Shown: positions 1 through 21,162, numbered from the stretch's first letter. The stretch: DNA of 64,000 nucleotides from Membranipora membranacea (GCA_914767715.1 OU612068.1:28334001-28398000); one strand, 5' to 3'. The notes: generated by a model not told the origin, from the sequence alone. A program made the numbers and translations.

Positions 1-1184
1 GGTAGAAATGGATTCCATTCTCATAAAAACTTGGAGAGCTTATAATAAGACATGAGATTCCATAAGCTATGATATCATATTGCAGCCCTGTCAAAATGCA
101 GTTATTGGTTTAATATATACTCACACATCACAGAGAATTCTGATGATTTTAGACTTGTAATTTGTAATATCATGCTCTAACACAGCAGCTAACCCTTCCA
201 GGTTAGATTCCAGTGATGCTGAGCTCTGTAAATAATGAACATGAGTCAATTATTGTGACCTGAACCCGCACAGACTGAATTAGGGTATTCAGATTTACAA
301 CCAGTGATCATATTTTATGGAGATTGATTATGTATTATGTTCAGGTACAGGCTAGGTAATCATATTGTCCAATCTGAAACGAAATATAGATATTTTCGTC
401 TACCTTATCTCCAACTTTTAGTATGAGTTTCTCTAATCTCTCCTCAATGTCAATGTTGTCAGCGCGATGTCTCTTTGATCTTGAACGCCCTCCTGAAATA
501 CCAACCATAGTGGCCAATTGAGTACTTTGATAATGAGAATATATTACTTGCTTGAAGCATGAATCTATTTTCATATCTTAGGTGACAGTGGGAGCTCATT
601 TAGTGGTACACAATCACTGTCACTCCTTGAATGGTAAATGCCATCATTAAATATATCAAACAAATTTATTACTTTTCAAAGCATGTAAGAAAAAAGAACT
701 TATTTATGAGACAGGCAGATTATTAATCATTAATTGCATAGCATACTTGTTCGGAAATGTGGTAGTCCTACCATGATTGATTGAATTGATCAAATTTGGC
801 AGTATAGTAACAGCATAACAAACACAATCTTCAGCCTCTAGTAAGTAAGTGTGTCTACTATGAATGAATAAAACTCTATTTTATTTTGTTGATTTGATCA
901 ACTCAATCTAAAGTAAATGTAAGTACCCACTGGCAAGGGGTACTACCGTACTGGAAATGGGTACTGGCAGGTAGTCCTACCTGCTGCATCTACCTAACCT
1001 ACACTTCTTTTGCAAGTAAGTGCATACATAGCAGGCCACTCCAGTCAGTCCTTGTTGATCGAGTCAACTCAATGTTTTCAATTCGTTGATCAATCAAATT
1101 GATGTGTTTTTTTTTTCATTTAGCTTACTTACCATCATCAGAGTCACTTTCATCATCCTGGTGTGGCCTTCTCCTTGATGCCAT
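1..1184 (-). CDS. NCBP1: Nuclear cap-binding protein subunit 1 (CBP80), 5' end, partial
   Basis: Large subunit of the nuclear cap-binding complex. It binds the m7G cap of RNA polymerase II transcripts together with NCBP2 and links the cap to splicing, export and 3' processing. Three coding exons are visible: 1133-1184 (start codon 1182-1184), 404-492 and 125-225, in phases 0/1, 1/0 and 0/2 with GT-AG borders. The protein begins MASRRRP, continues through an acidic then basic stretch (GGRSRSKRHR, the usual N-terminal nuclear signal), then ERLEKLILKVGDK and SLESNLEGLAAVLE. This matches the start of the animal CBP80 MIF4G region closely. The last visible donor is at 124-123 (GTGAGT); the next exon lies outside the window. 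No break is seen in the visible part. The identification rests on about 80 residues of a very conserved N-terminus. Confidence 0.9.
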
Positions 1185-2230
1185 TTTCTGATAAGTTACT
1201 GTAACTTTCCTTCCTCGTAAAACTTAGTTAGAACAAGGGTTGACGGAACCAAGTCACAAATTTAATACAAAACTGATAATTTTCTTTTTTCCTTTTCCGG
1301 AATTGGAAAAACATGGAATCATATCCACATAATAAAGAAACGATTACAAGAGAAGGCAATCCTTAAAGTGTGAAAACCTAATAAGAAATTATCTGCCAAA
1401 TCAATGTCCCGGCCAAACCCTAGCCTGCTGGACATTCCTAATATATGTTCCTGTGAAGAATATGTTGCATCAGCATCACCAACATCTTGTTTCTGACATT
1501 AAATCTTCTATCTATATGGTTTCCATGAATATAATAAGTGAAAAATATGAGTAAACAATCTGTGGTACGGCTGGGCTCCCAGAAGATTGAAGATTGGCTT
1601 ATTAAAGTCGGAGAAAAGATTTGGTCATTTCGAGGCAAAATTGAACTTTTGCTCAATGCGGGCTAAGCTCTTCATCTTTAGGTGCAGTTTTATGTTCGGT
1701 CAGTCGGTTGTTTTGAAAAAAATGACTCTGAAGATGACAGTTTAAAATTGAAGATTGCTCTATTTTTCTCCGAAGAAATTGAAGAGAGCTTTATGTGTAA
1801 GGAGTCCTACTGGCTAAGGACTGGGGAAAGCCGCAGAAAGCAAGTTTAGCAACAACGAATTGTAAAAATGATGGTATGGCCATGGTATGGCAGTCAGCAT
1901 CGCCTTCATCAATTTATTATAAATCATGGATGGATTGGATTTTTTTTCAGAAAAACAAAAAGGGAAAGTACTACATTTTGGTTAGACCACCACCACATTC
2001 TGTAACAAATATTCAAAGTTACAAGCCGCAACTTGCAACAGACTGGCGACGGCCTGTTCACTGGTATGGATATGAATTGTCTAAATTGGACGGACTCACT
2101 AATGCACTCCATTATCACTCATAGCACACAAAATTCAGATTTTAGTTGGCAGCCGAAAATTAATAACAAAGTAAAATTTATGTCTACATAATAATGTGTG
2201 GATAAAATATGTTTCAACCTTCACCCGTAT
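1185..2230. other. Intergenic, no recognised gene
   Basis: Upstream side of NCBP1. Short open frames exist on both strands around 1438-1656 and 1876-2124, but they resemble no family I know and have no clear splice or codon signature. Just inside NCBP1 intron 1, two small palindromes with the core GGTAGTCCTACC sit at 761-772 and 970-981. Confidence 0.5.
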
Positions 2231-2290
2231 TAGCCTGTCTTGACAAGCTTTGTTGTAGGGGGGGGGGGGGGGGGTTGTCAAGACAGGCTA
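2231..2290. mobile_element. Family A foldback insertion with G17 loop and 9-bp TSD
   Basis: Arms 2231-2246 (TAGCCTGTCTTGACAA) and 2275-2290 are perfect 16-bp inverted repeats. The loop holds a run of 17 G (2258-2274). The flanks are CACCCGTAT (2222-2230) and CACCTGTAT (2291-2299), a 9-bp direct repeat with one mismatch, as expected for an older target-site duplication. The left arm and the next seven bases match the copy at 32287. Confidence 0.85.
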
Positions 2291-2493
2291 CACCTGTATA
2301 TGAATGACTAAAATAATATAGCTGTGTATGTATGGAAATTCATAGGCATGGCTAAAAGTGTACGCGTATATATTATATATACAAGAAACTGATGGTTAAA
2401 ATATGAACATGTCTATACATAGGAGTATAAAAACTGTATTTCAACACTGACACAGAACATCGGTACATGTATGACAACCTCAGGTCGGGTGCT

Positions 2494-3167
<674 letters not shown>

Positions 3168-5589
3168 CTAAAAAACATTATAATATAATAATATACTAAT
3201 ATATAATAATGTAAAATTATTTTGTGAACCTTTCACACTCACTATATCTCAATCGGTACTTTCGGGAAAGTACCATCTGACCTGGCATTGGCTCTCTCCG
3301 TCGAACCCAATCAGAGCCATCACATTGGATAGATAATAATGTTTGTCCTTGGTTTCTGTAACAGGATCATCTGCTTGTGAAAAACACCTATCCAGAACTT
3401 AATGTGTCCATCTGTTTCAAGCGTTTCCATTTCAAACCTATCTTGATGGGCTTACAACGGCATCTGCCCCTGTGGGACTCGTGTCGGGATGTTGGTCGCA
3501 TAAGGATTGATGGGGACATTGAAACTGATATGTAAGTCAGTTGCAACCAGTGGATGCATACAACTACTACATGCTCATAACTACAATCACATGTGAACTT
3601 ACTGACAATAAATTTAGAGAATTGTGTAAAATCCTAACAATTTGATTTTGAATATATAACATCAGCTGGGTCCTTCATTAGGAATCAAGTGGGTAATAGT
3701 AGTATCAGTTACCGTTAGATTACCAGAAAACTGTAAACCAGTTAATTGAGCTCACTAGTTGTGATACATAAGGTTAACTTATTGTGTTAATAAATGCGCG
3801 CAAAAAAATAAAACTTTTATAGTGTTTCTAAATACATAGGCTAGCACTTGTCATACTTGGACAGAAGCGACTTACGACCCTGAATTTTTCAGTTTTCCTA
3901 TTACCAACTTCCTATATAACTCCACCTGAAACCTTACTGTCATGCATGTCTTCGGTGGGTTCCCTGAGCATATCAGTTTAAAGTAATATAAAAATAGATT
4001 GATGGTCGTTCAATATGCAAACCCAATGACAACTAGCTGGAAAAGTAGTTCTCGGGAATCATAGTACCCAGTCTTACCTTCAGTTCCTATTTGTATGTTT
4101 CACACTTTTCTTTCCCATCAGCATTATGTCTGCTCCATCCAAAATTGCAATAGTTTCTTCCTCTCCAAGACAAGAAGACAAATTTGACTTCAGTAAGTTT
4201 GCTTCCCCCAGGTAGGGTGCTCCCCTGCTTCCGCTTTATAAAAGCTTAGTATATGGAGTTGTCTCACCACAACAAGAGGGGGCACTATTCCAAACTTATA
4301 TCAATTGACAAGAACTATCCATGGAGGGATTTTGGGAAAAACTGACCAACTCTAGCCTGGGCCACCCACCCCCGACAAAACAGCCTGCCCAGGCTAGACC
4401 AACTCCCTGTTACAAAGATGGATGGGCAACTATGGATCTAAACGCCGCCGTCTATCATAAGGCCAAATATAAGTATTCATATGCATTGTAGCTCACAAAT
4501 TTGTAATTAATTCAATGTTGCACTCACTGTTCAGACATTTACATTTGCTTGTCTACTTGGACCTGTTGGATTGCATTCATTCATTATCTTTTGAAACAAT
4601 CCACTATTAACTGTAATGTGCTTGTGACAATCCATGAATCTAGGAGATCCTATTTAATGATAATCTATCCATCTTACCTTCTGAGAATTTAAGAAAAGAC
4701 TAATTAATGCATTATGGGATAATATTGAAATTACTCAACGGGAGGTATGAGATAGTCAACTATCCTCCTTCCCTACCCTGCAAATGTCTACTTAACCCCA
4801 GATCGATTTTAATCCAATTGCCTGCACTCAAGTTGCTCCCATCAACTGCTCAAGCCACAGCCTGCAGTCCGACCAGTCAACCAGTAACCCTACGCATCTG
4901 GTAGGCCTTTATGGTTGCCAAATTCTGTCTAGGGAAGGGAAGGGGCATAACCTAGTGGAGCTGTGAGCTGGATGTTATAAGGCGATTATGCACCAAGTAT
5001 TTTTTATGGGCTTTGGTGTGAGTAACCTTGATATACAACCCGGTGAATCAAAATCACCTGCATTATGATCACATCATCCTTGCTTACTTTTCTCCTGAAT
5101 GCGATAACCATGAAATAACCGCAGCGTGTAGTAAAACATGGTGTAAAAAAATTACCAGGTATAATCATTATCACCAATTTGAGAACACCAGTCTCTCGAA
5201 GTCTTACTACCATTTACAAATACAAATTTCGCTCAAGAAACAACTTGGATAAAAATGAGATGAAGAACCTACTTATATTTCTGCCCTTAAACAAAAATTA
5301 TTAATGGTTACGCACTGAGCAATGAAGTTCTACCTTGGGGAGATTGTGCTGCGCCACCCATCATGTATTATTTATTGAGGAAACTTTACCATAGAAGTTG
5401 AACCTAAGTATCCAGTCTAGTGTTGTGTGTATTGTCCAACGTGTGCAGAGAGAATAGTGATGGGCTAAGAACAAAGCCCTGGGGAGCTCTAGTGTTTGTC
5501 TTGTGATTTTCTCTAACCAAGAAAAGGTGCCAGCCCTAATGGACTTATCCCTAAGGTTATCAAGCTTTGCGCCGATCAACTAGCCCCTA
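3168..5589. other. Non-coding, one foldback insertion
   Basis: Apart from the family A element at 4353-4396, I see no gene, structured RNA or repeat I can name. If the exon pair at 2494-3167 is spliced to the Piwi gene, this region is intronic. Confidence 0.4.
4353..4396. mobile_element. Family A foldback insertion, 44 bp, perfect 9-bp TSD
   Basis: Termini TAGCCTGGGC (4353-4362) and GCCCAGGCTA (4387-4396) are inverted repeats. The element is flanked on both sides by GACCAACTC (4344-4352 and 4397-4405), a perfect 9-bp target-site duplication. Its right arm, ACAGCCTGCCCAGGCTA, is identical to the right arm of the copy at 26748-26790, so the two are related by descent. Confidence 0.9.
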
Positions 5590-6666
5590 ACAAGACTATT
5601 CAAAAATTCTCTAGATTCAGAAACAACACCAAAATTATGGAAAACTGCAACCATCAAACCTCTACCTAAAATCACCAAACCTGCTCAGCTTGAACATTTT
5701 GGACCTATAGCACTGACCAGCTGCCTAGTTAAAACCATACATACTGAGAATACACCGCTAGATAAATATCAGATTGCCTACAGAGCAGCGTGCCGCTCCA
5801 CACAGGATGCCTCACAACTACTGTCTCTAACTTTATAGATCAAAACTCATCATATTACGCACGCTGCCTCTTCTTAGACTTTTCATCGGCCTTCAACGCT
5901 ATAGATATCAAGCATTTACTACCAGAGCTGAAACATCTCGATCCACATATAATGAACTGGGTAGCAGAACACAAAGAACAATAGCCAACAATATCACATC
6001 TAAATCTATCACAACATATACTGGAACACCACATGGCTCAGTACTCGGTCCTCTATTGTTCTCCATATATTATACTAATAGTCTTGTCTCCACTGCAGTA
6101 ATGTCACCATACTAAAATACTCAGACGACTCCTGCATAATGAGATGCATCTCAGATAAGAACGATCTGCAGGCTTATTTCAAAGAGACAGAGTGTCAACA
6201 TTATGTAATCGACTAGATTTATCTTTAAAATCACCCCAACACTCAAGAAATGCGTTTGTGTACCAAAAGAGATAAACCCGACAGTACAACTCTGCAATTA
6301 GATGGTATAGAAATTGAATTGTGATAATGTTTAGTACCTGGGAGTTTAAATTCAAAACATGAGTGACCTTGATAGCATTATAGATAATCAACTAAAATCC
6401 TGATCCTAAACTACATACATGATGATGAACATTTTATAAATGACTTTTTACCACAGCTACAATCAGGAAGATAAAATACAGGTCTTCTTGGGGGAAAGAA
6501 GTTTTTTATGCACCATGATTTTATCCCTCAATAATAACCCAATCCACGATAGATGTCAGCTTTTCTTATGTACTTTATTTTTCTATGTTCTATGTGAACA
6601 GCAGTTTTATTAACAACGAATTTTGCAACATATTTGTATGCGAGTGACAAATAAATCAATCAATAA
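5590..6666 (+). mobile_element. Degraded LINE retrotransposon (reverse transcriptase remnants)
   Basis: Pieces of a non-LTR reverse transcriptase occur in order but in different frames and broken by stops. They are PKLWKTATIKPLPKI and the following PIAL (about 5630-5715), FLDFSSAFNAID (about 5867-5915), TPHGSVLGPLLFS (about 6030-6065) and a KYSDDS version of the YADD catalytic box (about 6115-6130). The 3' end is a short AATC-type tail at about 6648-6666. The 5' part with the endonuclease is missing. The copy is dead. It lies between the Piwi gene and the duplicated Piwi exons, on the opposite strand. Confidence 0.8.
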
Positions 6667-7609
6667 CCATCGGTCTCTTGCTACGATTATGAAGGAAACT
6701 TGTCACCAAGTCAGTCTCAGTTATGTCAGGTGTTGCTGGAGACAAGTATCTCAAGTATACCACTATAATGGATGAAGGACATATTGTTTGAAATTTAACA
6801 AGTCACTTGCCCATAGCGATTATACGCTATGAGTGATACAGGTTTGTAAAGATTACACTTGGGTCTTGGATGTGAAATTACTGCTGTGATCTTAATATGC
6901 ACCACACAAGTCTTAAACATTTTTCTTTCGAATTTATTTTTTATTAAAAAAAATTAAAATCTACACTAGACGAGACTACTTTTGCGATAAAATATAATAT
7001 GGTTTTGTAGCTGACAATGGTTACTGTTTTGGCAATTGTCGCATATATTACAGGTCCTCAGAAAATTGACACAGATTAAAAATTCTTTCTTTCCATGGCT
7101 GATGCAATGATGTATAGCATGAGGGTGAGTTGTAACTCTGATATTAATAATAATGGTGTAATGTTAGGTATTCATTTCTCACATGGATGTCATATCCTAT
7201 ACTTATTTGAGAAAGCAGAGATGATTGCATATCATAGACTCTATTAAGTCTATGTTGCGCATCCACTATCCAAGCTATATGCTACAGATGTATATATGAC
7301 TCAAGTGCTCTCACTGGTATTTTTGTTATGTATAAATATGGTGAATATATATGGGAAGTTTATGGACAAATTTACAGGGAGATCAAAGTATCTAAATACT
7401 GAGTAACTGTTGCTTTACTTTAGTAGCACCTAGGCCTATTTATACACTTGTTTTACATGAATCTTTTTGAAGTCTGTTATCTGGTCGATATCTACAAATG
7501 GTGTGGACTCCATTCACCTCCTTGCTACAGATTGAGCATTATTTGTTGTACTGTATAAGTCAGGAATATCTTCTGAACAGAGAGATTATCAAGCATTGGG
7601 CGTGTAGTT
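6667..7609. other. 3' flank of the Piwi gene, no recognised feature
   Basis: No coding sequence is recognised. A 22-bp palindrome with arms CATAGACT and AGTCTATG lies at 7233-7254; it has no convincing duplicated flank. Confidence 0.4.
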
Positions 7610-15556
<7,947 letters not shown>

Positions 15557-16275
15557 TCTGAGTTTTGGGGAGCTTAAATGTTTATCCTACAAAATACAAA
15601 CCATTACATAATTATTGAGTAAAAAATCTGCTGTATTAATTAGACTAGTTATGAGTGCACCCAGTGAGTGACAATAATAATATTGAAATGATCAGTGAAT
15701 ATATGTGTGTATATATATATATGTCAGTCAGTGAGTGTGTATATGCACCATGCTTATATAATAATGCATGGTACTTATACACACTATCTATACATATATA
15801 TACACACTACCACTGACTAAGTTGAATGCACTGGCTGGCAGCAGGGAGAATGGACTCGCCCTACTGGGTATAACATCATCATGTTTATTCTTAATCTAAA
15901 TCTTAGCTAATAATTTCCACCCAGTTGAGTAGACTTGACTTTCCTAGGCCAGGGACATGATGAACAACTTCTCTCATTAACATTGACAAACAAGCCTAAT
16001 ACTGGTTAGTCACACATGATCCATTCAATCAATGCTGTTTACTTTATCAAGAAAGATGGTGTGACTTTGAGTGAAGTGACTACTAGTGAGTGTGATGAGC
16101 TTGTTGTTACACTTTTATCATTATCATCATCATACCCTCCTCAACTTACTTACAAACCTCTACAGTTAGTGAGTCTTTCTCATAAAATATGCTTAAAGAA
16201 TAAATGGTAACTGAGAGTCTTCTTGCTTAGCTGGATAGCAACAATGCGTGAGAAGTTGGAGCACTCTACCTTACC
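15557..16275 (-). promoter_or_regulatory. Piwi 5' leader with a probable 5'-UTR intron
   Basis: Reading on the minus strand, a strong acceptor (TTTGTATTTTGTAG followed by GATAAAC) places an exon start at 15586, 30 bases before the Piwi ATG. A GTAAGG donor at 16274-16273 follows AGACAGAAGCTTG and could end a non-coding first exon. An intron of about 690 bases in the leader is therefore likely. The donor choice is a guess; the acceptor is well supported. Confidence 0.45.
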
Positions 16276-16337
16276 AAGCTTCTGTCTTTGATGGCTGGCC
16301 CGTCGTGTTATGCGTTATGATCTGACGCATTTTGAGG

Positions 16338-16345
16338 TCACGTGA
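16338..16345. promoter_or_regulatory. TCACGTGA E-box palindrome upstream of Piwi
   Basis: An 8-bp perfect palindrome containing CACGTG, the binding site of basic helix-loop-helix zipper factors. It lies about 60 bases upstream of the possible first Piwi exon. Position is suggestive only; an 8-mer can occur by chance. Confidence 0.3.
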
Positions 16346-16538
16346 TAATATCATAATCACCCATCTATGACAAGTGCTTGGCAGTTGTATGGAGCGCCAA
16401 GTAGCCAATCAAAGCACACTTAAGTCACAGCCAATGAGTCTGCAATGAGCTCTAGTGATTGTCCACTCATGTATTAAGAGAAGACAACTAGACAATATCA
16501 TATGTCCCAAACACACTAGACCAGGTTTGGTCCATTCA

Positions 16539-16620
16539 TTGCCTGCATTCCGGGTCGCTCCCGATTCACTGGTCACGCGGCAGGTGTGACCAGTGAAGGG
16601 AGCAACAGGATTACAGGCAA
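16539..16620. mobile_element. Foldback element with TTGCCTG...CAGGCAA ends
   Basis: Two imperfect inverted arms of about 37 bases (16539-16578 and 16585-16620) pair over most of their length, sharing TTGCCTG, GCTCCC and TTCACTGGTCAC. The ends resemble family A (TAGCCTG...CAGGCTA), but I find no flanking duplication. It lies 45 bases from the next foldback element. Confidence 0.65.
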
Positions 16621-16665
16621 TTAGATTAGAAATGTTCTACAAACACTCTCACTTCAGTTGAGGAG

Positions 16666-16793
16666 TAGTCTAAGTGCTCAGACGGCTGCAAATCGAGTAA
16701 GTGGCATTACATTATCAAACACGCATTTGAAAATGAGTGTTTGATAGTGCTATGCCACTAACTCGCATTGCAGCCGTCTGGGCACTTAGACTA
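16666..16793. mobile_element. Long family A-like foldback, 128 bp, perfect 9-bp TSD
   Basis: Left arm 16666-16730 begins TAGTCTAAGTGCTCAGAC; right arm 16731-16793 ends GTCTGGGCACTTAGACTA. The arms are nearly complementary for about 60 bases with roughly ten differences. The element is flanked by GTTGAGGAG at 16657-16665 and 16794-16802, a perfect 9-bp target-site duplication. It shares TAG...CTA ends and the 9-bp duplication with the TAGCCTG copies but has a different arm sequence. A shorter relative is at 29784. Confidence 0.9.
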
Positions 16794-16802
16794 GTTGAGG
16801 AG

Positions 16803-18905
16803 TATTCCTCAAAGGCTAATTCAATAACTACCTCATGTTTGGAGGAGCTGGTATCGAGGTAGAGACACAAGGGTTAGCAAATAGAGAGATTCTGCACATC
16901 TTTGGACATTGACGACTTACGAGCTACTGAATGAGAACAAAATCTTAAGTTATATATATATATATACAAATATATATAACAAACAAAACTTTTTTATTGT
17001 GTTCTATAGCATACTCTCATATATGTTATCAATCAATTACATTTTGGTAACAACAAAAAACTGGTTTTATCTTAAAGGACTTATTCTTAGTTCATAAGGT
17101 ATTGATTTTAAAAAAACAAGTGTTGAGTCTATAGTTACTACAGTATATGTGATTTGATAATGTAGTACATACATACACCTTATAGCTGATTGCCATTGCC
17201 AGATAAACCAATGAACTCATTGGTTCATTGGATACACATATAACATCCCTCTTGTTACCCATACTGTATTGGTTTGACTTCTTCACAATCACTTCCTAGA
17301 TCACGATCTAGGAGTTACTCTCTCATGCGATGTGAAGAGCTAACCCCCTGACTTAGTTGAAGCGCTCAAACTGTGCTGGGAGAGCTAGAAGTAGCATCTC
17401 ATTATCAACCACTATCCTGGCACAGCTCATTACATGAAATAGTGGGCAGAACTACTGGACCACAACTCATCAGTGAATTGTTTAAATTAAAATTTGGGTC
17501 AGCATTCTGAATGGATTTCTATCCAACACTGTAGTGTTTTTTTATTTTAATACTATTGTTGATGATGTTCCCACCTTCACTTGCATTTGCTGTTATCACT
17601 ACTTTCAATTGTCCATTGTTAGAAGAAAATATATACTGACTGAGTGTAGGAGACGAGTTTTATAGCTTGCTCTACAGCAAATGAAAGTACTCACAAAATT
17701 CGAAAGCCCTAGGTTATTTGTCTTTAATTGGGTGGTTAGGTATCTTTTGGCTGCTGACTGTCAGTTCATACTATAGAATAAACCCGTAGAATACTCTGCA
17801 AACAAGATGTGAGCTCATGAGAACATATTGTTTTCAGACCTGGCAGCTCCACTTTACCACACCCAATTTCCACAAAATTGACAATATTGTATACAGCACC
17901 ATTTGGTATAAATGCATGTAAAAAATCACGAGATACCATGACATTCTATGTTTAGTAAGGTACATTGCAAGAGTAAGTATCATTTGATATTATTGGTAGT
18001 TTCATTCTATTCATGGTCTAATTTATCCATGTAACCTTGATCACCAATAATAAACTTACATATTGTTAAAAGTAAATACATTATAATTATTATATAAACT
18101 CAAAACAATGAATGTCAAATTTTTAGTTTTTGCAAATTTTTTAAAGCGATGCACTAGTCACTGGGTGAAAGTCCACTCCATCATATAAGATAAAAACTTA
18201 TCATAAAAAAACGTTCGATATAAAATAAAATCGCTATAAAATATTATTGTAAAAAAAAATTCAGTTTCTGCGTTCTGGCATTTTGTGTCGTTCTGCAAGT
18301 CTTCAGTGGTATTTAAGAGTTAAATGGGTGAGGTTGTTTGCAGAAGATATTACCCATAGCAGCTCGGAGTGTAAATAAATTGTTGTGTAGGCTGTTGTGT
18401 AGGCGTAGCTGATGATAACTTCTTCATAATATGATAGACTGATGATATTCAGTGACAGTGTTTGATCTTCATTATCGAATCGAAGTTGGTAAAAAGAGGG
18501 CCCACACTGATTCTTACTAATATTATCAAGCACTCAGGTGATCAGTTTAGGTGTTAGGTTACCAAAAATGTGGGTCACGAGTCCTCCTAAATGTGCAAGC
18601 TAGGCAAGAGGTATCACATATTAAATGCTCGAACTCATGAAGGTAAATTTTCAGATTGTTCTCTCTTGTAAATAGAGCATAAACTTCTAAAAACAAATAA
18701 GTTGTCCTCGTTCGCAGAGAGAGAGAGAAGTTCCTTTTTGTATCACACCATGAATTTTAAAAGGTGCCGGACACACTGTAAATATCCTCGGAATCTAACT
18801 AAATAATTTTATTATTAATTATGTCAAATGAAAACTATTTTCATCAAGTTGATATATAATTCGTGTCCAAAAATTTGAAAGAGTTGACTCAACGAAGATT
18901 AATGA
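16803..18905. other. AT-rich intergenic region
   Basis: No gene or structured feature recognised. Contains a short TA microsatellite near 16951-16962. All open frames are short and low-complexity. Confidence 0.45.
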
Positions 18906-20573
18906 AGAATTATAGCCCTATTCCACCGATACCCTTCCTTCTGTGATAAGCTAAACAACTACTACTCAACAGTTGGTGGTGAGCCTCTACCACTACCACC
19001 AAAAGCTGGATTGCAGTCAGCACAAGAACTCGAACACCTGAGTATTGGCGAGATAAAACATTTAATGAATAAGCTAGATGTGGGAAAATCAACATCGACT
19101 GAAGATTTCCCAACATGGGTCTCAGTGGAAGGGAAAGAAGACATATGCCTGCCTTTACATAACATCATCAACTCGATGCTAGACACCTCGGAATTTCCCA
19201 ATATGTGGAAGAGAGCACAAATCCGACCTATCCCTAAAATAGCTTGCCCATCGAAGTACAAGGATTATCGACCTATCTCAATTTTATTCCACTTAGGGAA
19301 GCTCTCTGAGGAGGTCATAATAAACAAAATGAGATCGAAGCTTGAAGCCGAAATTGACCCTGCCCAATTTGCATACCAACCAAACATTGGCACTGTAGAT
19401 GCATTAATAAAACTTCTTGACGGCTTCACATCTGAACTCGACAATCCTAACGTGAAGTTTATCCAAAGTGCTGTGATGGACTTTTCAAAGGCGTTCGACC
19501 GTTTGCAGCCTGCCATTCTCATTGAAAAGATGGAGAGATACAACTTCAATCCTCGTATCATCTCTCTAATATCAAACTTTCTAGATATGAGAATGCAATG
19601 TGTCAGGTATGGAGATCGGCAATCAAGCTATATATGCAGCAGTGTGGGCGCCCCTCAGGGAACCAAGCTGGGCCCCGTGTTATGGCTCATATACTCCAAT
19701 GATCTTTCTGCTGAAGGGTTCAATCATATTAAATACGCTGATGACACCACCTTCTATACGTCAGTCACCAACTATAACAATACATCAGCAGTGTCACCAG
19801 CAGTTATATCCACTCAAAGATGGGCAGCAGATAATAGCATGCAGCTGAACCCAGAAAAGACCGAGGTGATGAACTCTAGTTTGAGCCATAAGCATCATTA
19901 TAAACAAGATGTTGTGGTTGATGATTTATCTTTTTCTCCAAATTCATTCACAAAATTTTTAGGGGTTTTTATTGATAATAAGTTGTCTTTTAACAAACAT
20001 GTAGACTCTTTAGTATCAGCTTGTAGCTCAAGATTACTTTTAATGAGGAAACTAAAGACAATTGGACTAAACAGCTTTTTATTTGAGCAACATACGCTCA
20101 AAGCTTAGCTATGCTGCTCCGGCCTGGTATTCCTTGCTAGGCGAACATAACCGCGACAGACTTGAGAAAATACAAAGAGCAGCTCTGAAGATAATTTTTC
20201 CAGATTTAGAATACGATCATAGATTATCGGTCTTAGGCATCCCAAAACTCTGTGATTTTCTTTTTGATATCTCTTATTCACATTTTCTGCGTATAGTGAA
20301 TAATGAATCACATCCTCTTTTTAGTGAACTACTTTTCAACAAGAATTCCAGAACATCCTCTCGAGCTATACAAATTCTTCGGCCGAAACTCTGCAGGACT
20401 GAAAGGCGGAGAAAAGGCTTTTTTAATTTTTTCATGACCTATCATGACAACGGTCTAGTATATAAATAATTTTTAGTGTGTTGTTTTTACTATGCCATAC
20501 CATCGCTCGCATTCTGTACCATCTGTCATGATGATTGAATGAATACAAATCAAATCAAATCAAATCAAATCAA
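18906..20573 (+). mobile_element. 5'-truncated LINE with near-intact reverse transcriptase
   Basis: Open frame from about 18906 to 20108, then a shifted frame to 20469, encoding the reverse transcriptase and C-terminal part of a non-LTR retrotransposon. Visible motifs in order: RPIPK and YRPIS (finger/palm start), AFAYQ-like QFAYQ, MDFSKAFD (first catalytic Asp), GAPQGTKLGP, and KYADDTTFY (YADD box), then a thumb region with KFLGVFID and LSYAAPAW. A one-base length change in a T run near 20075-20080 breaks the frame just before the C-terminal block. The endonuclease domain is absent. The 3' end is an AAATC microsatellite (about 20545-20573), a tail type used by CR1/L2/jockey-like elements. 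Low decay suggests a fairly recent insertion. Confidence 0.9.
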
Positions 20574-21162
20574 AACCCTTTGTATCAGCAAGCAGAAAAC
20601 TCCTGGTCTGGAAAACCCAGTCATAAGACATGTACTACACACATACACTGTGTAAGGAATGTAAAGATTCGAGGTCTCCCTCATTCTTTATTCCATAAGA
20701 CTACGCAACCCAAAGTCCCTGAGAGATTTGGATATTGCAACAAAAAAAAATACAATACAAGTACTACGTATCTCGAAATCACTGTATTAGTATATGACAG
20801 CAATCAGTTAAAAAGAATGGCAAAATATGGTTATACTTCATTTGGCGACTAGTATGGAAAATTATGATAGGTGAATAAATAATAAGATTGCCACATAGGA
20901 GGATGAAGATTTAATTGTGGAGCTGGTTTTCGGCAAATTCATCAATACCAAATCTTTACAGAAAAATACTTGCTAGAAAATTTGTGATGCCCATTTACTT
21001 TGTATCCTTATACAACACTGCAACCATTAAGATAATTCCAAAGTTTCAGACTGCCTTTGGACAACAATAAATAGCTCTAAGTGATTAAAAATAACTGATC
21101 TAAAAATCTACGATAGAACCTCAGGTATGCTTTGGCTTTGCTTTGCTAGTTTGGGGGACAAT
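20574..21162. other. Intergenic, 3' flank of GDPD gene
   Basis: No gene recognised. It should include the 3' UTR of the minus-strand GDPD gene that ends at 21163. Confidence 0.4.

Noticed and set aside
760-984. GGTAGTCCTACC palindromes at 761-772 and 970-981 as members of the foldback families
   Set aside because: They share a core but have no direct repeats on their flanks and different ends from families A and B.
1876-2124. 82-codon open frame upstream of NCBP1
   Set aside because: Low-complexity composition, no recognised motif, and an overlapping frame on the other strand.
19265-19561. Minus-strand frame inside the LINE
   Set aside because: Antisense of the conserved reverse transcriptase frame.
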